NCBI GenBank assembly: GCA_019188255.1
Contig: JAETXT010000002.1
Coordinates: 5,518,001 to 5,582,000, forward strand
Direction: 5' to 3'
Origin: Verticillium longisporum
Taxonomy: Eukaryota; Ascomycota; Sordariomycetes; Glomerellales; Plectosphaerellaceae
DNA: 64,000 bases
Positions 11,890-24,600 of this stretch are shown piece after piece. Within the stretch, counting starts at the first letter, position 1, and every line of letters begins with the position of its first letter. The notes under the pieces were generated by a model, which was not told where the DNA came from, did not search any database, and saw only the letters and a list, made by a program, of their open reading frames with translations. Position numbers and translations under genes: made by a program.

Positions 11890-13119
11890 ATGCCTGGACT
11901 CATACCTTTGATGCTCCATGCGCCCGGCGCTGCTTCACGTCGCAGCATTCTCCTCAGTCCCGGCAGCAGCGCTTTCCCTCTCTCATCGCCGCCTCCCACG
12001 CAAACCACCCTCAAGAGAATGGGCTCACTCGACGCCGCCGCTGCCAGGCCCAAAGCCCGCAGCCCGAAGCGCCTGTCTCTTCAAGCTCCCGCAAGCTTGC
12101 CTGTTCTTCCCTACACCGCAGCGGACTGGAACAAGGCTGTGGCCGAAGTCAAGCGCCACTACAGCAACCGTCAGTACCGCGCCTGCTCGGCACGGTGCTG
12201 CGAGATACTTGACAACTTTAAGGATCAGGCAAATGTTGAGCCGACATACCTCATCTACCTCCACTTCTACGCTGCCACCTCTGTGGAAATGCTCGCTCGC
12301 CCTCTCAACACGTCGTCACCCTACCGTGTGAAGCTACTGAACCAGGCGCGTGCTCATTACGCCCGTGCTGCTGAGCTCATCCAGACTGCCGACGAGACCA
12401 TCTCTACCTACTCACGCCCATCATCGGCCGCCACCACTGCCCCGAGCCTGCACTCGCCCTCTTGCTCTATCTCCTCTCGCAGCTCCACAGAACTTTCCTC
12501 GCCCACGGCTTCCATCTGTTCACTCGAGGATGCCATGGCCAAACTCGCCAACACCCCCGCACCTCTGCAGACGAAGAAGCGCGTCACTTTTATTGACGAT
12601 CTGGAACCGATGATCCAGGAACCCTTCATTCGTCCCGACTCTCCAACGCTTGGCTTTGACGACCTTCGTAGCAGCCCTGTGGACGGGTCTCGCTACCTTC
12701 CATCGCTTCAGGAGGTCCCCGAGTCGAAGCTCCCCGCCGCCATAGCTGTGGCTCCGTCGGCCTCAGCACCGACACCGGAGCCACCAATCGAGGACAGCGA
12801 GGGGAATGACTACGGCTACCTCCGTGAGCGTTCTATTCACCGATATTGCGCTCTGCTAGTTGCCCTTCGGTCTCAAATCGCCTCTCACCTGGCTGCCGTC
12901 GATGCTCAGCTGGCTCCTCAGGCCTCCACGATAGCAAACCACCGTCTCAGCTTCAGCGTATCAACGCGGGCTGCCACTCCTGATGTGGATGATGAGATGC
13001 GGGCTCTGGACCTCAAGGCACGCATCGAGCGCCTGCGAGCCTCAGGATGGAAGCGGCAGCGCTTTAACCCTCGCAGGTACGAGGAGCTCCGTGAAAGCGT
13101 CCTCGCCGAGATGGCTTGA
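11890..13119 (+). CDS. Fungal protein of unknown function, 409 aa
   Basis: Not recognised. A single uninterrupted frame starts at an ATG in good context (CACCATG) and ends at 13119. The frame stays open for another 165 nt upstream without an ATG. The first about 70 residues are Ser/Pro/Ala-rich and basic. Residues about 75-165 (YTAADWNKAVAEVKRHYSN, then EPTYLIYLHFYAATSVEML and RAHYARAAELIQ) look like helical hairpins resembling a TPR or MIT-type fold. A Ser/Thr-rich linker follows, and a second helical part sits near the C-terminus (HRYCALLVALRSQIASHL, then the basic end RLRASGWKRQRFNPRRYEE). No signal peptide or membrane segment. The helical pattern and codon use make it a real gene; an adaptor or trafficking role would be a guess. 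Confidence 0.75.
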   Translation: MPGLIPLMLHAPGAASRRSILLSPGSSAFPLSSPPPTQTTLKRMGSLDAAAARPKARSPKRLSLQAPASLPVLPYTAADWNKAVAEVKRHYSNRQYRACSARCCEILDNFKDQANVEPTYLIYLHFYAATSVEMLARPLNTSSPYRVKLLNQARAHYARAAELIQTADETISTYSRPSSAATTAPSLHSPSCSISSRSSTELSSPTASICSLEDAMAKLANTPAPLQTKKRVTFIDDLEPMIQEPFIRPDSPTLGFDDLRSSPVDGSRYLPSLQEVPESKLPAAIAVAPSASAPTPEPPIEDSEGNDYGYLRERSIHRYCALLVALRSQIASHLAAVDAQLAPQASTIANHRLSFSVSTRAATPDVDDEMRALDLKARIERLRASGWKRQRFNPRRYEELRESVLAEMA

Positions 13120-14157
13120 ACGCTACAACATGCATGACATTTACTTTCACTACTTTCGTTGATACCATTTTCCACTCGCGCGAGTCGCGAGGACGCAGAC
13201 TACGTTTCTCATACACGAGCATGTATATACGAAGAACAACAATTTTACGCACGAAACCGGGAAAGGACTAGGTGGTCCAGGATCGGTCGGAGTTTTCCGG
13301 GTTATGCATCCATTAATTTCTTAGTTTATTTTTGGGAACGAGGAACACGGGCGGATCATGATGCAATTTATAAAACGGAAGGAGGCGGTAGTCCAGCTGT
13401 ACAGATATGCCCCCCTCGCCTTGGCGAGGATGCGGAGGCCGAAGCCAATCGCTCGGCTCCAGACGACGATGATTTGAAGACGCAGAGATACCAAATTAGC
13501 AGCACTGGCTGAATTTCGATGATGATATTCCAAGATTATTCACACGCATATTTATATGAATCATGGCGCGATTCCCGTGATGGAGCCTCGGTGCTGTTAC
13601 AAGGCGATGCAACACAAAACAGAAGATCAAACAAGTTGGAAAAAAGAAGTCCAGAGGCCATCTGCTTTTGACACAACAGAACCGCTAAGCTAGAGTCATC
13701 ATCCTGTCAACTTGCTGCACATCTGTCCATCCGTCTGCTCGCCTGACCATTCATTATTCCGTTGTGGCAATTTCCCTGTTGGTAGACGTGACGACTTGTC
13801 TCGAAGAGCCGGGAAGGAGGGAAAAAACAACAGGCGCACGGGACCAGAAACCGTCGACGTTTGGAAATTACCCCGCCATGCCGAAGCATGAGCCTCATCA
13901 CGCACGTATTCCATCATTTCCCTCCCCCTTTTCTCTCCGTCTCTGTCTCTCTGTCTTCCCCGCACACCTACATCGAGGAGAGAGGGTCAAAGCAGGGACC
14001 GATAAAAAAAGAAGACGACAAAAAAAGCCAAAAAAAAAGGCACTACACCGCGACCCGCACCATGGATGGCACTCTCGCCCGTTGCCCGCGTGTTCGGGAA
14101 ACACGGGGGTAGGAGACCGGTACCTGTCTCGTATCATCTGCTACAGCTTCCCGCGTC
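13120..14157. other. Convergent 3' flanks
   Basis: About 1 kb between the 3' ends of the unknown gene and the kinase gene. It has A-rich runs at about 14005-14040 and no recognisable gene. Confidence 0.5.
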
Positions 14158-15659
14158 CTAGCCGTGGAAGCTGCGTCTCTTGTGTTCCTTCTCTGCCTCC
14201 TCTTTGACCGTGAGGGTCTCCTGCTGCTGCTTCATCTCGCGCACCTTGGCGAAGACGACCTCGCGGAAGATGGCTCCCTTGACGGCTTTGGAGAGCGCCT
14301 TCTTGTCTTGGGACAGTGTTGTGTGCTTGGCAAAGTCCTCGTCGCGGAAGTCCGTGTCGTCGGGGTCGTCTTCCTGCAGCTTGAGCGACTCGATGCGGTT
14401 GGCGAGCTTGACCATCTCGATGCCACGGCGCAGCCTGGCCTTGGCCATGTAAGCCTTGATCTCGGGCAGCAGGTTGTGGTCGGTGGCGCTGTCGCCGCTG
14501 AGCCAGGCGTGGCTGAGGGCCTCCTCGCTCGTCCAGCGCTTCTCGGGCTCGGGCTGCAAAAGGTGGAGGATGAAGTCCTTGGCGTCCTGGCTGACATCCT
14601 TCCAGTAGCGCTCGTGGAAGACGACCTGGGCGGAGCTGCACTCGTCAATCAGGTCCTGGAGGTTCTCTGAACGGAACGGCGAGTATCCGCAGAGAAGGGT
14701 GTATGTGATGACGCCCATGGACCACATGTCGACCGGCTTGCCGTGGCCACGCTTGAGCATGACTTCTGGGGCAGCGTATCCGAACGAACCCGCCATTGTC
14801 GTCAAGACCTCGTCCTTGCGATCCAGCATCTTGGCAATGCCAAAGTCGGCTAGAACAATCTCCGAGTCACTGTCGCGGCTGCGATAGAGAAGATTCTCAG
14901 GCTTGAGGTCTGTCAGGGGTTGTCAGCTGGTTTGAGCGACATTTGGACAGCATCTCGAATCTCCATACCTCGGTGGACGACACTGTTCATGTGGAGGTAG
15001 TTAACGGCGTCCAAGACCTGCTTGATAGTCTGTGATGCGTCCTTCTCCGTGAACTTTCCCTGTTCGCAGATTCGGTCGAAAAGCTCGCCACCAGTAGCCA
15101 GCTCGGTGATGATATAGTACTTGTCCTATATGGAGCGTCAGATAGGCTGCGCATCGACCCGCCGTCGGGAATAAAAAAAAAGCAGTCGACTCACGCGAGA
15201 CTCGAACCAGTCGACAAACTTGACAATGTGGGGGTGCTTGAGGCGTTGCAGCATTTCCAGCTCGTCGTAGACCATCCGCTCGTTGCCCTTGACATTCTTC
15301 TTGAGGATGATCTTGACGGCGACCTTGCCCGTCGGGCCGTCAGCCTCGCGGACGATACCATAGGTACCCGCGCCCAGGGTTCGACCGAAACGGTATTTGG
15401 CCCTAGACATAGCGCATTCGTTAGGACTGAGTCGTCGCAACGATGGCGGGGGAGGGTGTCGCACTTCTTGTCGTAGCTTTCGGGCTGGCCCTGGAGGCGG
15501 CTGAGCATGTTGGAAACTGCGGGGTGAGGTATCGCGGTTAGCTTGTGCGACATGACTGAGCCACGCCGAGGGAGAAGTCGGAGGGGCAGAGACGCTCGGC
15601 AAAGATGCGAGCAGCGCACCAGCCATTGCACGGGAGGGAAGAAGCGGCTTACAACTCAT
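14158..15659 (-). CDS. camk-1: Calcium/calmodulin-dependent protein kinase, CaMKI type
   Basis: Ser/Thr kinase of Ca2+/calmodulin signalling. Five exons on the minus strand: 15659-15653, 15516-15465, 15402-15195, 15125-14969, 14909-14158; total 391 aa. Exon 1 is only 7 nt (ATG AGT T) and joins exon 2 to give [20 protein letters not shown], the characteristic start of fungal CaMKI orthologues, which supports this model. The kinase domain shows the Gly loop (LGAGTYGIV), [19 protein letters not shown] split by the intron at 14910-14968, ADFGIAK, and [10 protein letters not shown]. After the domain, [20 protein letters not shown] fits an autoinhibitory/calmodulin-binding helix. The tail is charged and Lys/Glu-rich. 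If exon 1 is missed, an annotation would start at an internal Met and lose the N-terminus. Confidence 0.95.
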
Positions 15660-17324
15660 GATTGGCTTGGCGGGAGAGGTGTTCGTGATGCGTCGAGGCC
15701 CAACAAGGTTGGCAGGCAGAAGGGGGGAGGAGGGGGGAGGAGCTCAGGACGAGCAAAACAGAGTGCGATATGTTCAACACCACGTGCTGTATAGACACAA
15801 TAAGAACGTGCTGCAAAAAGAAAGACCGATGACAGCCAGGTCGGAGCTCGGGCAGGAAGGATAATCGGGGGCTGAAGGAACGCACGAGTTGTTGGACAGC
15901 CTGGTTGAGTGGGATCTTCGAAGCTGACGATGTGGGGTAATTGTCGTCCCAGTGGCCAGATGCCGGGAAGTGATCAGAGACGAATGTGGATACACGTACG
16001 AACGGCGTGAATCTGGACTCGATAAGCGCAAGGCGAAGCCTAGCGAACAGACGCAGAGACGAAGCAGGGTCTCGCTTCTTCTTAAACAGAGTTCAAGGTC
16101 AGCGATGTAACAGTCAGCCGACGGTCAAGAGAGCCTCGCCGCCAAAAGCCCGTGATGAAGATGCACTGGGGAGTGAGCAGAGAAGGCTCGACCCTCAGCC
16201 GCAGAAACGAGGGGCAGAGGCCATCAGAGACGACGGCAGGATTGGAGGAGGAGCGACCGGTCATCACCGTAGTGGGGTTGCGTCGGGGGTGACGACGCTT
16301 GTGAGAGGTTGACGGAAGGCCCCTGAGCCCGGGCGGGGTTGGTCAGTGGCCTTGGGGCGTAGGCGTCAGGGTGCCGTATGTGGCGGAGGATTGCCGTCCT
16401 GCCGCTAACGGCCTGGGGCCTTCAGGGCGGGAAGCATGCTGCTGGGGGGGCCTCCATAAGGCTGGATCAGAGGCGGATCAGGACGCATCCCACTACGAGG
16501 CAGGCCTACGGGCAAATCTGTCCACCAGCGGGATGGTACGTCGTCATCGCAGCGGCATGTGGTCGAGTGGGTTCCCACATGCCGCCGACGAAGACCACTG
16601 GATCTGATTAAAGTCAACTATTGATGTTTACGAATGCCGACCTACTTTCAAAGAGCTTGCATCGCTATGAGATGAGCAGCCAAGCAGCCAAGTAGCGAGT
16701 ACGCAAAAAATTACCTAGATGGGCCCTTGCAAATGGATTGGAGAAAGGTGATGGATTTGCGTCGCGGCTGAAAAAGACAAGCCGCAAACGACCACAGCAC
16801 TCGACTTCACACGCTGTCAACTTTACCACCTCTGAGAATCATGTGGGATTTTTTTTCCATTCAAGAATAGCATCAGGACACAATACGTACTTGGTATGCA
16901 CTCACACTCAGTCTTAGTGTTCAACATTAGCCGCACCGGCAGCCAAAGCACATGAATCCTTGACTGCACTTTCCGTTGGGTACTTACCTAGGTACCTCCT
17001 CTAGGTTCCATATGGTAGCAAGGAGGTAGGTAGGGTGATCTGAGGGGTGCCTTTCAAAAAAGCTTGCCCGCCAGCCTGTGCATCGTTTGGGGATCCATCT
17101 GAACCAAGCGTCACTTCGGTCCTGGAGCCACACTGACAGTAGCGACCTTGTCCACTCAGAGGCACCTAAGGCCCACTAGGCATCCATCCCACTCGACCCC
17201 TCCATCGCCTCCCTGTCCCATCTGAAATGCATTCACTGCGACTCGAGCCGCCGCCCTCCGGTCTTCTCTCACCCAAAAATTACTTCCTCGCCCAGACAAA
17301 TCAGCCATTCGGTAGGCTTTCATC
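15660..17324. promoter_or_regulatory. Divergent promoter region, kinase / E2 enzyme
   Basis: 1.66 kb between two divergent starts. It contains CACGTG at 15781-15786 and a CCTAGGTACC-type cluster at about 16984-17035. Short open frames only; no gene recognised. Confidence 0.5.
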
Positions 17325-17925
17325 ATGTCGGTGAGCTTTGCCTCGAAGAGGCTTGCCAAAGAACTCAATAAGGTTCATTCCACGCGCTCTTCCCTATCTT
17401 GCGGACGTCTTCTAACCCTCTCTTGCTGTGCAGCTGAACAATGGTCTGCCGCCTGGCATCGAGCTGATCTCGGCGGACAATTTTGAGGAGTGGTTCATGG
17501 ACATAAGAGTACTGGACGACAACCCGATATACCGCGACCAGATCTACAGACTCAAATTCAAGTTCTCTCCTCAATACCCAATCGGTGGGCAGCCCCTTCT
17601 ACCTCGGAAAACCCTGGCGAGCTCCCGTTCCGACCTGATTGCTCATGTTCTGGCAGAACCTCCCGAGGTCACATTTTCGAAGACCACCGACCGACCCATC
17701 CCCCTGCACCCTCACATCTACTCGAACGGCATCATATGCCTGGATCTTCTGGGATCTCAGGGCTGGAGCCCGGTGCAGAACGTCGAGACGATCTGCATGT
17801 GCCTGCAGAGCATGCTCACGGGCAACTCAAAGGCTGAGCGACCGCCGGGCGACGAGGACTTTGTACGAAGCAACAGGCAGCGCCCACGAGACATCGACTT
17901 TTACTATCACGATAACACAGTGTAG
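17325..17925 (+). CDS. Ubiquitin-conjugating enzyme E2, UBE2W-like
   Basis: E2 that carries ubiquitin as a thioester. Exons 17325-17372, 17434-17584 and 17657-17925 give 155 aa, one UBC domain. The N-terminus is MSVSFASKRLAKELNK, the core includes LKFKFSPQYPI and EPPEVTF, and the catalytic Cys sits in HPHIYSNGIICLDLL. The C-terminus (ERPPGDEDFVRSNRQRP, then FYYHDNTV) matches the UBE2W branch, which attaches ubiquitin to protein N-termini; that specificity is inferred from the family. Intron 2 (17585-17656) is 72 nt, a multiple of three, and has no stop, so the retained form would still be translated with 24 extra residues after QYPI. The spliced form matches the family and is taken as correct. 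Confidence 0.92.
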
Positions 17926-18637
17926 GTGCCGGAGAGCGTCACAAAGTCAAAGGTGATACGGTTAGCCTCGAGTCAGAGCAGCAAACTGTGTTCTGATGAG
18001 GTGGCGAGTATTTGCATGGAATCACCCACATGACGTGGAACCACTCGGTTGACCACCGATGGCTGTGCGGTGAAAGTTATTACTTAGGAGTTTGGGCTAG
18101 CGGGCATTACTTTGATTTATTAGCTGGTACTGCTCCTTTGCGACATGGAAGGTCGGCTATCGTGGAGCACAGCATGCATCAACAGTGACGAGGAATAGGC
18201 GACGGGCCGTCAGCGAACAGCCTTCCATCAGGCTCAGCAGGGACGGCCTCTGCGAAAGCTTTGCTCAGCAAGCTCTAGAGTGTCAAATGGAACCCCCCAA
18301 AATGATATCACTGGACGCCTTGAATCAGAAGCTAGTTTGCTGGCAAATCGCGACAGGCTTTGTTTGACTGGTGTTTTCGCGGCGAAATGTCCCAAGTCTG
18401 GGCGCCAGGGACACATCCGAGATGGATCCCCCAATTCCCCGCCAGCCGTGCATGCCCCGCTGACGCAGCCGCTTGCCAGTGGTGGTCCTCCCCAGCGCGG
18501 ACCCAATTTCGTGACAACCACTGGCCGATCGAACCCGGAAGCTTGGAGATCTCCGTCGTCACTCCTGCATCTCGTACTTCAAGTTCCCAAGCTCCGATTA
18601 GCTCCCTCACCACACCTCACCTCGTGGGCAGCCCAGC
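17926..18637. other. Intergenic, E2 3' flank / VPS33 promoter
   Basis: About 710 bp between two co-directional genes. No gene or repeat recognised. Confidence 0.5.
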
Positions 18638-20843
18638 ATGGCCCCGAGAGTCAGTTTCGATACCGACCAGATCAGGGACAAAGCCCGAAAAGACCTGCTC
18701 AACTTGCTAGAGGGAGTAAGTAAGGCATTCCCATCCTCATCAGCATCAATGTTGGGCTAATCGAGTGTGCTTGCGACCAGGTCCGCGGCAAGCTCAATCT
18801 CGTCCTCGAGCGCAGCCTGGCCGGCCCCATCGGCGCCATCGTGAAAGTTGCGACGCTTCAAGAGTACGGAGTCGACAAGTTCTTCTTCCTGGAGAACGAC
18901 AACGCAGATACCAGCCAGCGCAATGTCGTCTTCATAGCGAGGGGTGAATGCGCCCGTAGTGCGCCCAAGATAGCAGGTCAGTTGGCTCAAGCCCCATGTC
19001 TTGGTATAACCCAGCCTCGGATGATCCCTGCCCGTCTTCTGTTCCTCAGATAGCGATGTGGCGACAGGTTGTTGACGATGACCAGCTCACATCAGACGAC
19101 TCCAACGCGAAAGCCAGACAGGTCATGACTTTCACATCTTTTGGGTCCCGCGGCGAACTCTCGTTTCAGACAAGCAGCTCGAAGAGGCTGGTGTCTTGGG
19201 AGATGTCAACATATTCGAGCTGCCTCTTCACTTCTTCCCGCTGGAAAGAGATGTTCTCTCACTCGAACTTGATGAATCCTTTACCGACCTCTACCTGAAC
19301 AAAGACATGACGCCGTCGTTTGTCATGGCGAAAGCGTTGATGGAGATCCAACAAAACCACGGACTTTTCCCTCGAATCATCGGCAAGGGCGACAACGCGA
19401 AACGTGTGGCCGACCTGCTGGCGCGCATGCGACAGGAAGTACTGGCTGGCGACGATGCGGTTCAAGTCCAACGAGATGGCGGGTTGGCCCCGAGCACGAC
19501 GATCGAAAGTGCCATCATAATCGACCGCGAAGTCGACTTTGCCACACCACTTCTCACCCAATTGACATACGAGGGCCTCATTGACGAACTATTCGGCATT
19601 CAGAACAATCAGGCAGAGGTCGACACGACCGTCGTTGGTGCACCAGCTCAATCCACCGCAGCCAGTGCGCAGACACGCAAGCGGAAGATACAGCTGGATT
19701 CCTCAGATAAACAGTTCGAACAGCTTCGCGACAAGAATTTTGCCATTGTTGGCAATTTGCTTGGCCAGCAAGCTCGCCGGCTTCAAACCGTGCAGAAGGA
19801 CTACGAAGGCCGGAACAACCAAAAGTCGATCGCCGAGCTAAAGGACTTCGTCAACAAGCTACCCGCATATCAGCAAGAACACCAGAGCCTGCGAATTCAC
19901 ACAGGCCTGGCTGAAGAGATTGTCAAGTACACGAGAACGGATCAATTCAAGGGCCTCCTAGAAGTCCAGCAAAACCTGGCAGCAGGAGCGGATCCATCCT
20001 CGCAATTTGACGCCATCGAGGAGCTGATTGCTCGCGACACACCATTACCGGAAGTCCTTAGATTGCTCTGTATCTACTCGTGCATCTCTGGAGGCGTTAA
20101 ACCCAAAGAATACGACCAGTTCCGACGACTCATTCTCCAGGGATACGGGTACCAGCATATCATGACACTCAACAAGCTCGAGAAGCTCCAACTATTCCTC
20201 TCACGATCGTCGCCATTGGCTGGAATGATTGGAAGTTCTGGCGATAAGACAAATTACTCCTATCTGCGGCGCCTCCTGCGACTCATTGTCGACGAGGTTC
20301 AGGAAGACGACCCGAATGACATTGCCTACGTGTACAGCGGATACGCGCCGCTCTCCATTCGACTTGTCCAATGCGTGCTGCAGAAGCAGCATCTTCTCAC
20401 GGTCACCAAAGGCAATGGCTTCACAGGATCCAATAGTGCGTCGGCAGCCCAAGGTTGGCATGGTTTTGACGAGGCAGTCAAACATGTCCGCGGCCAGACT
20501 TTCTACAATGTCCAGAAAGGGGAGGACAAGGCCGTCAAAGCCCGCGCACTTCTTTCAGGCGGTAACGAGAAGCAAACGGTCTTCATTGTGTTCGTCGGAG
20601 GTATCACGTTCACCGAAATCGCTGCATTGAGATTCATCGCGAAGCAGGAGGAAGGTAAGTCGAATCCCATACGTTGCTTCAGTTGGACATCCGGACGGTA
20701 CGCTGACGTATTTGACAACAGCTCGGAGAAACATCGTCATCTGTGCCACCTCGATCATTAGCGGGAATAGGATGATGGATGCTGCGATTGAAACACAGTC
20801 ATATGCGAAGGATATCAAACCCATCACCCAAGCGCAATCATAG
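18638..20843 (+). CDS. VPS33: Vacuolar sorting protein VPS33 (Sec1/Munc18 family)
   Basis: SM-family subunit of the HOPS/CORVET tethering complexes that promotes SNARE assembly at vacuole and endosome. Exons 18638-18715, 18781-18976, 19086-20654 and 20722-20843 give 654 aa, normal for Vps33. Landmarks: MAPRVSFDTDQIRDKARKDL, RSLAGPIGAIVKVATLQEYG, VDKFFFLENDN, FHIFWVPRRTLVSDK, LFPRIIGKGDNAKRVADLL and IIDREVDFATPLLTQLTYEG, the last a hallmark of SM proteins. The end, SIISGNRMMDAAI, comes from the last exon after a GTAAGT intron. The second intron (18977-19085, 109 nt) was placed by frame: its acceptor gives KIA-AHIRRLQRESQTGHDF. Domain order is intact and no frame defect was found. Confidence 0.96.
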
Positions 20844-21693
20844 ATGGGTATGTCATGTCTTCAAAGAACGTTGTGAAGGGGAGATCGTGTATCATCTATT
20901 TTCAGCGTCGTTCTCAGCATCTTCAGCGCAAGTCCCATGAATTGCAAAATAGGCCCTTGTTGGGAGCTCCGAGATTGGTCGCGCTTCAGCGCCTTGTGTG
21001 AAACTTTTCGAGTCCATGACAGTTGGAAAGAAACTATGCGGATCATGCAAAGCTAGAATGCTGTAGTGAATTGCCAACCGGACATGAACAAGAGGAATGT
21101 TAGAGGTGCTTAGCCTAATGGAACTTGGGGCGACGTCCCGCTGAAGACGATCCAGCACGGGTAGTGAAAAAATGCACGTGACCCGCTGTTTCGGCTCTAC
21201 AGCGGAGTCTGGAACCACGCCAGCGGGCTCAACACCATCAGGAGTGGTCTTACGGGTTTATATCTACATGCATCGACTTGCAAGAATAGCTGCGGCTCCG
21301 AAATATACCATCGAGTGAAGAACTCAATACGAGGCATTCGCTCCCACACTCTCTCAGCCTCTGAACCGGCTGGTTGGGGCCTCGCCACGCTCTTCAAGCA
21401 GCTGCATCCTCGCCTCACCCCGGACTCGGCTCAATTGGTACGACAAAGGAACCTCATATATTGGCTCTCAGGAGTGAGATTTCCCTCTTACCACGGAACT
21501 AATATGTCTACTCAGAACATCTCATCTATCATCTGATGCGCGATGATGATATCGGCCCCGACTGCCCGCCTACGTTCCGCTCTCTGATGGCAGTAAGGTC
21601 GAGAACCCCTGCTCTTGCGACATCCGATTTCCAGATACCACTCCTATATATCCACCCAAGACCAGCCCAATCGTCCCACCGGCCGACTATACG
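20844..21693. promoter_or_regulatory. Intergenic, LSD1-like promoter
   Basis: 850 bp between VPS33 and the demethylase gene, same orientation. CACGTG occurs at 21175-21180. No gene seen. Confidence 0.5.
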
Positions 21694-24600
21694 ATGAGAA
21701 CAAGTCCCAGGTCGAGGGACAAGCTGGGAATTGGGTCTGGGAAGGAACTATTTACCCCGTCAGGGTTCCTTAACTCACATATGTTGCATTCGTCACCACA
21801 TTCAAAGACTGCCAAGACTTCATTCTCGATATCGCCTTTGAGAGATCCCACATCTTCAGCAAGCAGTCAAATCTCGCTCGAAGCCATGTCAGAAATCGCT
21901 TCTGAGATCGTCGTCCACGGCGAAGACATGGATGTTGACGACTCGATGAATGATACCTCGATGGCCACATCAGCTGTGGCCTCACCAGCAGAGTACGTAT
22001 TATCTACTGACCTACACTTCAACCCCTTGCTGTCAGCTGCATCCATAGTTGTCTGTTGAGATTCATTACTTAGCACCTCTGACCTCACCCAGATTCTCAG
22101 GCAACGAAGACATGGCAGAACCCTCGCCTCACCGCGACATTCTTCAGACGAACCGCAACTCTTTAGAGTCCCCAATGTCACATACGTCGGAACAATCCGA
22201 ACTGTCCTCTCTGCTGTCATCCGTCTCTAGTAAGGCTACGACTCCCGTCGACCTTGACGCAGCTCGGGAGCCCGCTCTCTCATCAGCACGACATTCACAA
22301 CCTCGCCAGGTGCCGAGACGCACGTACGACATTGAGCCCAAGTCTTCTGTTCCGGCGGGCCTGGACGACATCACGTACGCTGCTGAATGTATACGCGCCG
22401 TTGAGGCTTCGAGACTGGATCCATTCTCATTACACCAAGGAGAATACCAGCTCCTGCGCCAGCACATTACCCACAACCAAGTGACTACATACCTGAATGT
22501 CAGGAACGGCATTGTACGACTATGGTACCACAATCCACGTGTGCCCGTTACGCGGGAACAAGCAATTGGATGTGCCAGTGTGCGATGGTTCGACGTCGCC
22601 AGCGTCTGCTATGATTGGTTAGTGCGCAATGGATTCATCAACTTTGGATGTGTCGAGTTCCCGACGGTAGATGAAGAGAAAGAAGAAGAACCACCGACAA
22701 CGAAGCAAAAAACGATTGTCGTCATCGGAGGCGGCATGTCCGGCCTGGGCTGCGCGAGGCAGTTGGAGAATCTGGCGAAACAATACAAGGATCAATTTCG
22801 AGAACTGGGCGAATTGCCGCCCAAAGTTGTCGTTCTGGAAGGACGCACTAGGGTCGGCGGTCGTGTGTACTCACGAGCCTTCACGACAAAGCCTACCTTG
22901 TCGGTGCCTGGGTTCCCCGGCGAAAGGTACACCGCTGAGATGGGCGGTATGATTATTACAGGCTTCGAGCGCGGCAATCCGATCAATGTCCTCCTGCGCG
23001 GCCAATTGGGCCTCCACTATCGAGCGTTGCGACCAGAGACGACTATTTACGATTCGAACGGTCGGCCTGTGGACCCATTGAGGGACGACCTGGTTGAGAA
23101 ACTCTACAACGACTGTCTCGATCGAGTCAGCGAATACAAGCATCACAACCAGCCTTCCAAACTTATTAGAGGCAATCATGATTATATCGAGCACGGGCGC
23201 GACAGCGGAACCGATGGAAGCAAAACAATTGCCGAGTCTGAAGAAGCAGCAGCAGCGCTGCCGCACGCAGCGCCCGTCTCGCAACAGAACGTTCCGGAAC
23301 GAGTAAACCGTGTGCCGGTATCTGCAGACAAGCTGACTGGTCGAATCCACACCGAGCCGGGCACTCCAGCTACCAGCAAAGCCTCAGAGAAGGCGAAAGA
23401 GATGGGATGGACGCTGAAAAACAACATTACACCAGAGGCCAATATTGATCTCGACGACGCGGCGGCCCGGCCTGATGCCACCCTCGGCTCTGTCCTTGAC
23501 GAGGCCATCGGGCAGTATCGCAACCTTGTCGACCTGACGGCTCAAGATCATCGGCTCATCAACTGGCACGTCGCCAACCTAGAGTATAGCAACGCTACGA
23601 GCTTGCATAATTTGAGCCTGGGCAACTGGGACATTGATGCGGGCAATGAATGGGAAGGCAAGCATACTATGGTCGCCGGTGGATACCAGACGGTCCCGCG
23701 TGGCTTAGCCTTGTGCCCCACGCCACTCGACTTGAAGACCAATGCTCCGGTTCACAAGATCAAGTACAGCAGCGAAGGCGGTTTGAAGCGATCACTTGTC
23801 GAATGTGAGGACGGCACCGTCGTTGAAGCCGACTACGTTGTCTCAACCATACCACTTGGAGTCTTGAAGCAGGGCAGCGTCGAGTTCGACCCGCCTCTGC
23901 CAGGATGGAAGACTGATGTCATTGAGCGCATTGGATTTGGTGTCCTCAACAAGGTGATCCTTGTGTATGATAAACCCTTCTGGGATACCGAAAGACACAT
24001 CTTTGGCGTCTTGCGAGACGCACCGAACCGGCACAGTGTTGCTCAGAGCGACTACGCCTCACAACGCGGACGGTTTTTCCAGTGGTTCAACGTTACCCAA
24101 ACGACCGGTCTACCATGCCTTGTGGCCCTCATGGCAGGCGTTGCAGGCTTCGACACTGAGCGAGAAAGTAATGAGGATCTCGTCAAGGAAGCCACTGGCA
24201 TACTCCGAGGCGTTTTCGGCCGCAAGGTTCCCTTCCCTGTCGAGGCGGTCATTACCCGATGGGGTTCCGATAAGTTCAGCAGAGGCAGCTACTCGTCTTC
24301 AGGGCCCGGTATGCATCCTCATGATTACGATGTCATGGCCAAACCTGTTGGCAACCTGTACTTTGCAGGGGAGCACACCATCGGAACGCACCCGGCGACG
24401 GTACACGGCGCTTACATGTCTGGACTGCGGGCGGCCTCGGAAGTCTTTGACGCGATGCTGGGCCCTATCGATATCCCCTCGCCACTCGTTCTTTCAAAGA
24501 ACAGCGCGGTCCTCAAACGCAAAAGCCCGGTCGAAGTCTACGACCCCGAGCGCGCGCGCCGCGACGCTCACGAGGCAGCGGTCTGGGACTACATCATCAG

